A stretch of 64,000 bases of DNA from Archangium sp. GTDB lineage: Bacteria; Myxococcota; Myxococcia; Myxococcales; Myxococcaceae. Location: NCBI GenBank assembly GCA_030695565.1, contig JAUYRZ010000029.1, forward strand, positions 62,001 to 126,000. The letters are read 5' to 3'. Of this stretch, positions 54,447-61,883 are shown in pieces. The stretch's first letter is position 1. The number at the start of each line of letters is the position of its first letter. A program made the translations under genes and the position numbers. The notes under the pieces were generated by a model. That model was not told where the DNA came from and ran no database searches. It saw only the letters and a program-made list of their open reading frames with translations.

Positions 54447-54872
54447 ATGTCGCTTGCCCGTTTTGCCTTCAGCCCCCGCTTCCCCACCAACACCTTCTGG
54501 CGCGATGTCGACGAGCTCTTCCACACCGCGGCGCCCACCAGCCTCACCCCGGCTGCCGACGTGCTGGAGACCGACAAGACCGTGGAGCTCCACCTCGACA
54601 TGCCCGGCGTCGCCCCTGAGGCGATCGACGTGAAGCTCGAAGGCAACCAGCTCACCATCACCGCCGAGCGCAAAGACGACAAGCGCGCCGAAGAGAAGGG
54701 CTGGATCCGCCGGGAGCGCAGCCGCGGCATGTTCAGCCGCACCTTCACGCTCACCGACGCGCTCGACGGCACGCAGCCCGAAGCGACGTACCGGCACGGC
54801 GTGCTGGTGGTCACCGTACCCAAGCGTGAAGCCGCGCAGCCCCGATCCCTCAAGGTGAAGGTCGAGGCCTGA
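54447..54872 (+). CDS. Hsp20 small heat shock protein
   Basis: A 141-residue alpha-crystallin-type chaperone that holds unfolding proteins. The N-terminus (SLARFAFSPRFPTNTFWRDV) is followed by the ACD with LTPAADVLETDKTVELHLDMPG, the conserved VKLEGNQLTITAERK and GMFSRTFTLTDALD. The C-terminal HGVLVVTVPKREAAQPR lacks a clear I-x-I/V motif. Myxobacteria use Hsp20 proteins in development and stress. ATG 54447 has GAGGAGAACACC upstream. Confidence 0.9.
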   Translation: MSLARFAFSPRFPTNTFWRDVDELFHTAAPTSLTPAADVLETDKTVELHLDMPGVAPEAIDVKLEGNQLTITAERKDDKRAEEKGWIRRERSRGMFSRTFTLTDALDGTQPEATYRHGVLVVTVPKREAAQPRSLKVKVEA

Positions 54873-54913
54873 CGTCATCACCCATGCCCGGCGGTTGAGG
54901 CACACTGCCGGGC

Positions 54914-56350
54914 ATGCAGCTCGCACGGAAGATCACCCTCCCGCTCGCTCTCTCCGCGTTCCTGGCGCTGGGCTTTTCGGCATGGCTCTCGGTGCGCGAA
55001 GCGGTCGAGCTTCACCACGCCGACATCGAGCGTGATCAAAGTGTGGCCGGCCGCGTGCTGCTCGCCGCGCTCGAGCGGGAGCGCCAGGCCGGCACCGCGC
55101 AGGCCGGAGCCGATGCGCTGCTGGCGGTGGCCAACCGCGACGCCGCGTCGACGCAGATGCGGCTGGTGCCGCTCACCCAGCTCGGCCTGAACGAGACCCA
55201 GCGCGAAGCCCTCGCGCGCGGCGAGCCGGTGTTCGTGCTCGACGTGTGGCACACCGCAGAGACCCTGCTGGCCACCGCGTTGCCCGATGGCAGCCCCGGC
55301 GTGCTCTGGGTGCAGGAGACGCTCGGCGCAGAACGCGACACCGTCGCGCGGATCGTCAAGAGCCACGTCTTCAACTTCGGCACGCTGGCCATGTTGTGGG
55401 CGGTGGTGGCCATCGGCCTGGGCGCGGTGGTGGTGGGCCGCCCGATGCGCTCGCTGGCCGAGAAGGCGCGCCGGGTGAGCAAAGGCGACTACTCCGGCCC
55501 CCTGGCCATCGTGCAGCGCGACGAGATTGGGCAGCTGGCCACCGAGATGAATCACATGTGCGACGAGCTGCTGCGCGCCAGCGATCGGCTGCAGCAAGAG
55601 GTCACCGCGCGCAACACCGCGCAGGACGCGCTGCGCCACGCCGACCGGCTCACCACGGTGGGCATTCTCGCCGCGGGCATCGCGCACGAGCTGGGCACCC
55701 CGCTCAACGTGGTCTCCATGCGCGCCCGCATGATCTCCACCGGCGAGGTGCAGGGCGACGAGGCGAAGAAGAACGCGGAGATCATCCACCAGCAGACGGG
55801 GCAGATGACCCGCATCATCCGCCAGCTGCTCGACTTCGCCCGGCGCGAGACGCCCAGGATGACGCGGTTCTCGCTCGCGCAAGTGGCCACCGAGGCAGTG
55901 GCCATGCTCCACCCGCTGGTGGAAAAAGGCGGCTGCACCCTCGCGGTGGAGCCCTCGGAGAGCGTCGAGGTCGACGGCGATCCCCGCCAGCTGCAGCAGG
56001 TGATCGCCAACCTGGTGATCAACAGCGTGCAGGCCATGCCGCAGGGGGGCCCGGTCACCCTCTCGGTGAAGAAGGTGCGCGCCACGCCCCCGCCCGATCT
56101 CGGTGGCCCGGAGCGCGCTTACGCCCGCCTCGACGTGCACGACCGAGGCACCGGCATCACCGAAGAGGTCTTTCCCCGGATCTTCGAGCCGTTCTTCACC
56201 ACCAAGGCGGTGGGTGATGGCAACGGCCTGGGGCTGCCGGTGGCCTGGGGCATCCTCAAAGACCACCACGGGTGGATCAGTGTCGACTCCCGGCCCGGAG
56301 TCGGCACAACCTTCTCCCTCTTTCTCCCCTTGGAGCACGAAGCCGCATGA
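54914..56350 (+). CDS. Sensor histidine kinase (NtrB-like)
   Basis: A 478-residue membrane kinase. Membrane segments at about 7-25 and 156-176 flank a periplasmic sensor of about 130 residues. A HAMP-like segment (GRPMRSLAEKARRVSKGDY) and coiled coil lead to the HisKA box IAHELGTPLNVVS (His258), then NLVINSVQAM (N box), DVHDRGTGI, FEPFFTTKAVGDGNGLGLP and GVGTTFSLFLPL. It is an intact kinase of the NtrB group. Its stop overlaps the response regulator start, so they form a cognate pair. Confidence 0.9.
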   Translation: MQLARKITLPLALSAFLALGFSAWLSVREAVELHHADIERDQSVAGRVLLAALERERQAGTAQAGADALLAVANRDAASTQMRLVPLTQLGLNETQREALARGEPVFVLDVWHTAETLLATALPDGSPGVLWVQETLGAERDTVARIVKSHVFNFGTLAMLWAVVAIGLGAVVVGRPMRSLAEKARRVSKGDYSGPLAIVQRDEIGQLATEMNHMCDELLRASDRLQQEVTARNTAQDALRHADRLTTVGILAAGIAHELGTPLNVVSMRARMISTGEVQGDEAKKNAEIIHQQTGQMTRIIRQLLDFARRETPRMTRFSLAQVATEAVAMLHPLVEKGGCTLAVEPSESVEVDGDPRQLQQVIANLVINSVQAMPQGGPVTLSVKKVRATPPPDLGGPERAYARLDVHDRGTGITEEVFPRIFEPFFTTKAVGDGNGLGLPVAWGILKDHHGWISVDSRPGVGTTFSLFLPLEHEAA

Positions 56351-57744
56351 ATCACCCACTCCTCATCGTCGAAGACGATCTCGCCATGGCGCAGCTGCTC
56401 GTCGAAGGGCTCACCCGCCGGGGGTACCAGCCGTTCGCGGTGCACAGCGGTGAAGCCGCCCTGGCCCTGCTGCAGCAACGAGACGTCGAAGCAGTGGTCA
56501 CCGACGTGAACATGAAGGGCCTCGATGGCCTGAGCCTGTGCGAGCGCATCGTGGCCGGTCACCCGGGGCTCCCGGTGCTGGTGATCACCGCGTTCGGCAG
56601 CATGGACACGGCGATCAAGGCGATCCGGGTGGGGGCGTACGATTTTCTCACCAAGCCCTTCGAGCTCGAGACGCTCACCCTGGCCCTCGCGCGCGCGGTT
56701 CAGCACAAACAGCTGCGCGAAGAGGTCAAGCGGCTGCGGGAAGAAGCGGGGGTGCGCAAGGTCACCTCGACGCTGCTGGGCGAGAGCAACGGCATGCGCG
56801 AGCTGTTCAACCAGATCAACCGCATGGCCGACAGCGACTCCACGGTGCTGGTCAGCGGTGAGCGCGGCACCCGGAAAGAAGCCGTGGCTCGGGCGATCCA
56901 CGAGGTGAGCCGCCGGCGGGCCGGGCCCTTCGTGGCGATCAGCTGCGGCGCGGTGCCCGACGAGCTGCTCGCAGTCGAGCTGTTCGGGGTCGCCAAAGGC
57001 GTGGCGCCCGCAAAGCCCGGGGCTTTCGTGCGCGCGCAAGGTGGCACCGTGTTCCTCGACGGGGTGGGTGAACTCTCGGGCGAGCTGCAGCAGAAGGTGC
57101 TGCGGGCGATCAAGGAGAAGAAGGTGATCCCCGTCGGAGGAGACAGTGAGGTGGCCTTCGACGCGCGGTTGATCGCCGCCACGCATCGAGATCTGGAGAC
57201 CGCGGTCGAAGAGAGCCGCTTCCGCGAAGATCTCTACTTCCACATCAACGTGATCAACCTGCACGTGCCCCCGCTGCGCATGCGTGGCAACGACGTGCTG
57301 CTGCTCGCGCAACAGTTCGTGCGCGCCTCGGCAGAAAAGTCCGGCAAGGAGGTCACCGGCATCGCCACCTCGGCCGCCGAGAAGCTCCTGGCCTATGCGT
57401 GGCCAGGCAACGTGTACGAGTTGGAGAACGTGATCGAACGCGCGGTGGCCTTGACCCGCTACACGCAGCTCACCAGCGAAGACCTGCCCGAGAAGGTGCT
57501 CCACCCCAGCCACGCGAACAGCGCCGCCGACGCCGACGAAGCGTCTTTGTTGCCGATGGAAGACATCGAGCGGCAACACATTTTGCGGGTGCTGCGCGCC
57601 GTGGGGGGCCACCGCACCCAGGCGGCCAGGCTGCTCGGCCTCGATCGCAAGACGCTGTACCGGAAGCTCGAAGGCTACGGAGAGGAAGAGGTCGAAGCCG
57701 CCTTGCGAGATGCGCCTCCGCGGCACATCGGCAGCGACACCTGA
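56347..57744 (+). CDS. NtrC-like response regulator with degenerate AAA+ domain
   Basis: A 465-residue protein with the full bEBP layout. The receiver domain has EDD at 9-11, Asp53 in VVTDVNM, and Lys103 in LTKPF, so it looks phosphorylatable. The AAA+ domain is badly altered. The Walker A reads GERGTRK (171-177) instead of GESGTGK. The Walker B reads VFLDG (235-239) instead of LFLDE, losing the catalytic Glu. The GAFTGA sigma-54-contact loop is replaced by ELFGVAKGVAPAKPGAFVRA. The arginine finger segment RFREDLYFHINV is kept, and a FIS HTH (about 410-442) is intact. It probably does not drive sigma-54 open complex formation. ATG 56347 overlaps the kinase stop by 4 nt. Confidence 0.88.
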   Translation: MNHPLLIVEDDLAMAQLLVEGLTRRGYQPFAVHSGEAALALLQQRDVEAVVTDVNMKGLDGLSLCERIVAGHPGLPVLVITAFGSMDTAIKAIRVGAYDFLTKPFELETLTLALARAVQHKQLREEVKRLREEAGVRKVTSTLLGESNGMRELFNQINRMADSDSTVLVSGERGTRKEAVARAIHEVSRRRAGPFVAISCGAVPDELLAVELFGVAKGVAPAKPGAFVRAQGGTVFLDGVGELSGELQQKVLRAIKEKKVIPVGGDSEVAFDARLIAATHRDLETAVEESRFREDLYFHINVINLHVPPLRMRGNDVLLLAQQFVRASAEKSGKEVTGIATSAAEKLLAYAWPGNVYELENVIERAVALTRYTQLTSEDLPEKVLHPSHANSAADADEASLLPMEDIERQHILRVLRAVGGHRTQAARLLGLDRKTLYRKLEGYGEEEVEAALRDAPPRHIGSDT

Positions 57745-57808
57745 TTCTTTTGACAGGCGACCGGTCCAGTCGCACGCTCCGCGCTTTCACCCACGGAGAA
57801 GCAAACCA

Positions 57809-58348
57809 ATGCGCACGTCATCGCTGATGCTGGCACTCATGTTGAGCGGTTGTGGCGGTACCTCACCTGAGGTGTACCAGCTGCTCGTCGACTACTTCAC
57901 GCTGCCCGACAGTTGTTACACGAGCATGATGCAGCCCTCGACGGTGACCACCACCGCGCCCCCGGCGCCGCTCGCGGTGCAGGTCTGGGATGGTCCGGAC
58001 AACACGGCGTTCCTGCAGATCGAGTCGGCTGCGATCTCCGTCGACATGGGCGCTGCGCCGAACGTCACCGTGGGCGGCATCTTCACGGGCAAGAAGGTCG
58101 ACAAGGGTTGGACGTTCTCCAGCGACGGCGTGCAGAAGCAGACCCTGCCGGGCAACAACGTGGTGACCACCACCACGCACGCGGAGATCACCTTCGAGCG
58201 CAACAACACCTTCAAGGGTACGGGCCTGCTGAGCTCGTCGAGCAACTGCGTGGGCGCTCAGTGCCCCGGCACGAACCCGAGCTGCACGGTGAGCGGCCTG
58301 GTGTTGACCGGCACGCGCGTCGCCGTCGAGTACCAGCGCGCGCCGTAA
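57809..58348 (+). CDS. Lipoprotein of unknown function
   Basis: A 179-residue lipoprotein with lipobox LSGC (SSLMLALMLSGCGG). The mature part has four or more Cys, a Thr/Pro-rich segment (TVTTTAPPAPLAVQVWDG) and beta-rich sequence. No family is recognised. It follows the two-component pair by 64 bp in the same direction and might be in its operon. The next gene is convergent, separated by the dispersed repeat. Confidence 0.65.
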   Translation: MRTSSLMLALMLSGCGGTSPEVYQLLVDYFTLPDSCYTSMMQPSTVTTTAPPAPLAVQVWDGPDNTAFLQIESAAISVDMGAAPNVTVGGIFTGKKVDKGWTFSSDGVQKQTLPGNNVVTTTTHAEITFERNNTFKGTGLLSSSSNCVGAQCPGTNPSCTVSGLVLTGTRVAVEYQRAP

Positions 58349-58351
58349 GGA

Positions 58352-58468
58352 AAACCTCGCCCTGCGAAGCGGGGAGAGGTCGGCCGCAGGCCGGGTGAGG
58401 GGCCCGGCTCCGGAGCTTCGACGGCCCCTCTCCCCGCTTCGCACGCTTCGCAGGGAGAGGGAGTTTCT
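58352..58468. repeat. Dispersed GGGAGAGG-type repeat, two units, between convergent genes
   Basis: Unit one: GCGAAGCGGGGAGAGG then TCGGCCGCAGGCCGGG and TGAGGGG. Unit two: CCCCTCTCCCCGCTTCGC then GCTTCGCAGGGAGAGGGAG. Opposed copies can form a long hairpin. It lies between convergent genes, where it may end transcription. Confidence 0.8.
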
Positions 58469-61400
58469 AGACTCTGAGAATGACTCCACGCGCTTTCAGC
58501 CCCGTGGCCGCGCCGATCGCCCGCACGTACGCCTGAGTCTGGGCTTCGTACTGCGGGCGATTCTCTTCGATCACCAGGTCGGTCTTGAACTCGACGATCT
58601 GCCACACGCCATCGAGCTCGTACGCGAGGTCGATCACGCCTTCGATGATCGTCCCGTCCTCCAGATGGTCGACGAGCGAAACCTCCCGCCGCACCTCACC
58701 TGATCGCCGAGCCGCGCTCACCACAGGGTGCGCCAGGGCCGCGACCACCGCCTCGGCAGCCGCCTTCACCTCGCGCGCAGGCGCCTGAAGCGATCGCCCC
58801 ATCACCTCGGCGATGCCCTCGACCGCGTCCTGCGTCGCCGTGAGCGGCACCACCGCCAGGCACGCATGCACCAGCTCGCCAAACCGACGCCCGGCCACGG
58901 TGCGCTTGACCCCGGTGTCTTCGAGCTGAATGGTCCCCGCGACGAGCACGGGGGGCAGCTCCCGAGGCGTGACGATCTGCACGCTGGGCACCATCCCCAC
59001 TCCGATCGCCATCGACCGCCCATCGCGCCACTGATCGAACGCGGCGATGCTCTTCGGCCCCTCGACCTCATCCTCCTGAAGTGCATCGGCCGCCTCGAGG
59101 CCCGCGCGCTCTTCCCGCGCCAGCTCGAGCGCCTTCGGATCCCACCACACCACGCCATTCTTCATTGTCGCCGCGCGATGAAGCCCCGGCAGCGGCACTT
59201 CGTTGGGCACCCCACCATCGCGATCGAGAATCGAGTCACGCCCGAACGGAGGGCACCCTGGCGCCGGCCGCGGTTCATGCTCGAAGCCCAGCTGCGGATA
59301 GAGCGCGGGGTAGAGCACCTCGGTCCAGGTGTCCTTCCACTGGCGCTCACTGCACACCGGCACCACCAGCACGTCGCGAGCGCGCGTCGCCGCCACGTAG
59401 GTGAGCCGCAGCGCCTCTTCTTGGTCACGTGCGAGCACCTCATGCTCGTGATCACGCAGCTCCACCGGCACGCAGTTCGCGAGCGAGTGCACCCACAACC
59501 CACGCTCCGGATCGACCCAGTGCGAAGGCTCCTGGCGCGACGAGCTCGCCGTGGGCTCGGCGAGGATCACCACCGGAAACTCGAGCCCCTTGGCCGCGTG
59601 CACCGTCATCATGCGCACGCCTTCGGTGCCCTCCTCCACGATGGGCGCTTCCGGAGCCTCGCCGTCATCCGCTTCTTCCTGCAGCGCCTCCACCACGTCG
59701 CGGAACGAGCTGGCCCTGCGTTCATGTCTGCGTGACAGCTCAGCGAGCTGGAGCACGTTGGCGAGCGCCTGAGCACCGGCGGCCCAGAACGCGACGCCGG
59801 CATGCGCGCGGGTCAGCTCGAGCAGCTCATGCACGGTGGCCGACACCGGGCGGCGATTGCGTTTCACGTGCAGCTCACGAAGCGCCGACAACGCGTCGAT
59901 CACCTCACGCGCGCTGAGGGAGATCTCCTCCGCGCCCGGCTCACCCGACGCCGGAAACGGCCGCAGCGGGTGCAGCTTCCCCTGCTCGTGTTTGAACGAG
60001 AACAGCTGCTCATCGGTGAACGCGAAGAAGGGCCCGCGCAACGTGGCGTAGACCGAATACTCGTCATCGGGCCGGTCCACCGCGAACAGCGCCGTGCGCA
60101 GCGCCATCACCTCTTCGCGCTGATGAAACGAGCGGCCCCCGACGAGCACGTGCGGCACGCGCCGGGCCTCGAGCGCCTGCGCATAGGGCCGCGGAACATC
60201 CACCCCGCCCCACCGCCGCAGCCGCTTGAACAAGATGCACACATGCCGCGGTTGCACCTTCACGCGTGCACCGTCTTCTTCCACGGTCCAGGTGCTCTTG
60301 TTCACCAGCCAGTCGATGAACGCGCCGACGGCCTCGGGGAGACTCGTCTCGATGGCGTCTTTGGTGACCCGACCCTTCTCGTTCAACGGCCGCGGAGCCG
60401 GCAGCGCGATCAACGACGGCTGCTCCTTGTTGGGCTCACGCCAGGGACCCAGGTGCACGTACTTCGCCTGGTGTTCACCGGTCATCACGGTGGAGAACGC
60501 GGCGTTCACCGCGGCCTGAATGCCCGGCGTGCTGCGGAAGCTGGTGGAGAGGTAGACCACCTCGGCGCCACACGACATCAGGTGCTGCTTGACGCGCTCG
60601 TAGAGGAGGATGTCGGCGCGGCGGAAGCGGTAGATGCTCTGCTTCGGATCTCCGACGACGAACAACTTGCCCGGCACCGGCCGCGTGGCGAACGGGGCAC
60701 TCACCGCCGGATCATCGGAGGCCAGCAGCAAGACGATCTCGCTCTGCAACGGATCGGTGTCCTGGAACTCGTCGACGAAGACGCGCTTGAACCGGTGTTG
60801 CAGCGACGCACGCGCCGCCTGGTGATCGCGCAGCAGGTTGCGGGTCAGCAGGAGCAGGTCGACGAAATCGAGCACGCCACGGCGTGATTTCTCGACCTCG
60901 TAGCCATCGACGATCGGCCTCAGCTCTTCGTGGAGCCGTGCCGCGAGATCCGCGTCAGCCAGCCGGTTGAAGTTCTTGAGCGCGTTCCACACCGCGTCAC
61001 GATCGGCCACGGCCTGCACTTCGGTGAGCCCACCGCTGAAGTTGAGACCCCAGGCCTTGGCGGTCCAGCGGTACTGATTGCCGCCCAGCTCCTTCAGCTG
61101 CGCTTCGAGCCCGTCGTAGTCGCGAACCGAGACCGACTCGCGGTGCGAGAGATCGTCCAGGAAGCGTTTGGCGAACTCGAGGCTCTCCAGGAACTCACTG
61201 CGGTCTCTGCGCAACTTCACGTTCGGAAGGCGTGACGCGAGCGTCTCGAGCAACGGCAAGAGCGCGTCGATCGCCTCCTCCCGATGAAAGGGATCACGCC
61301 GCCAGGGCGCGGCGAAGTCGCGGTGCTCCACCAACTGCTGCACGGCCGAGAACAACGTCTTGCGAGGCGGCTCGGCATCAGGCCCGCGCTGGCGTCTTCG

Positions 61401-61883
61401 CAACGCGCGCCGAACGCCCTCCGGCTGCGTCTGGAGCAGATCCTGAAAGCGGCGATGAAACGCAGCCGACAACAAGGCCTCGGCGTCACCTTCAGCGGCG
61501 ACCTCGAAGAGGGGATCGACGCCAGCCTCGACCGGGTACTCGCGGAGCAGATCCGCGCAGAGGCCGTGAATCGTGCCGATGCGCGCGACCTCGAGCTCTT
61601 CGAGCGCGGTGGTGAGCAGGTCACGCTCGAGCTCCGAGGTGACCTCTTCCCGAACACGTTCGAGCTTGGTGCGCAGGCGCAGCTTCATCTCGCCCGCGGC
61701 CTTCTCGGTGAAGGTGACCGAGATGATCTCGCTGAGCCGAGCACGGCCCTTGCGCACCATCATCACGATGCGCTCGACCAACACGGTGGTCTTACCGGTA
61801 CCGGCCGCCGCTTCGACCACGAAGGTCGTGTCGAGCTCGTCGAGCAACTGCGTGCGGGTGGATTGATCGCCTGGAACGTTCAC
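58467..61883 (-). CDS. AddA/UvrD-like helicase-nuclease
   Basis: A 1138-residue SF1 helicase-nuclease resembling AddA or RecB. It has VVEAAAGTGKTTVLVERI (Walker A, about 22-39), SVTFTEKAAGEMKLRLR, VFVDEFQDTDPLQSEIVLLL (DExx), VVGDPKQSIYRFRRAD, LSTSFRSTPGIQ, VMTVHAAKGLEFPVVILAEP and LTYVAATRARDVLVV. The C-terminal nuclease domain has the PD-(D/E)xK pattern GVIDLAYELDGVWQIVEFKTD followed by QYEAQTQAYVRAIG. It is the first half of an AddAB-like recombination system for double-strand break repair, coupled to the next gene by a 4-nt overlap. A RecB-like name is equally possible. Confidence 0.85.
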   Translation of the reverse strand: MNVPGDQSTRTQLLDELDTTFVVEAAAGTGKTTVLVERIVMMVRKGRARLSEIISVTFTEKAAGEMKLRLRTKLERVREEVTSELERDLLTTALEELEVARIGTIHGLCADLLREYPVEAGVDPLFEVAAEGDAEALLSAAFHRRFQDLLQTQPEGVRRALRRRQRGPDAEPPRKTLFSAVQQLVEHRDFAAPWRRDPFHREEAIDALLPLLETLASRLPNVKLRRDRSEFLESLEFAKRFLDDLSHRESVSVRDYDGLEAQLKELGGNQYRWTAKAWGLNFSGGLTEVQAVADRDAVWNALKNFNRLADADLAARLHEELRPIVDGYEVEKSRRGVLDFVDLLLLTRNLLRDHQAARASLQHRFKRVFVDEFQDTDPLQSEIVLLLASDDPAVSAPFATRPVPGKLFVVGDPKQSIYRFRRADILLYERVKQHLMSCGAEVVYLSTSFRSTPGIQAAVNAAFSTVMTGEHQAKYVHLGPWREPNKEQPSLIALPAPRPLNEKGRVTKDAIETSLPEAVGAFIDWLVNKSTWTVEEDGARVKVQPRHVCILFKRLRRWGGVDVPRPYAQALEARRVPHVLVGGRSFHQREEVMALRTALFAVDRPDDEYSVYATLRGPFFAFTDEQLFSFKHEQGKLHPLRPFPASGEPGAEEISLSAREVIDALSALRELHVKRNRRPVSATVHELLELTRAHAGVAFWAAGAQALANVLQLAELSRRHERRASSFRDVVEALQEEADDGEAPEAPIVEEGTEGVRMMTVHAAKGLEFPVVILAEPTASSSRQEPSHWVDPERGLWVHSLANCVPVELRDHEHEVLARDQEEALRLTYVAATRARDVLVVPVCSERQWKDTWTEVLYPALYPQLGFEHEPRPAPGCPPFGRDSILDRDGGVPNEVPLPGLHRAATMKNGVVWWDPKALELAREERAGLEAADALQEDEVEGPKSIAAFDQWRDGRSMAIGVGMVPSVQIVTPRELPPVLVAGTIQLEDTGVKRTVAGRRFGELVHACLAVVPLTATQDAVEGIAEVMGRSLQAPAREVKAAAEAVVAALAHPVVSAARRSGEVRREVSLVDHLEDGTIIEGVIDLAYELDGVWQIVEFKTDLVIEENRPQYEAQTQAYVRAIGAATGLKARGVILRV

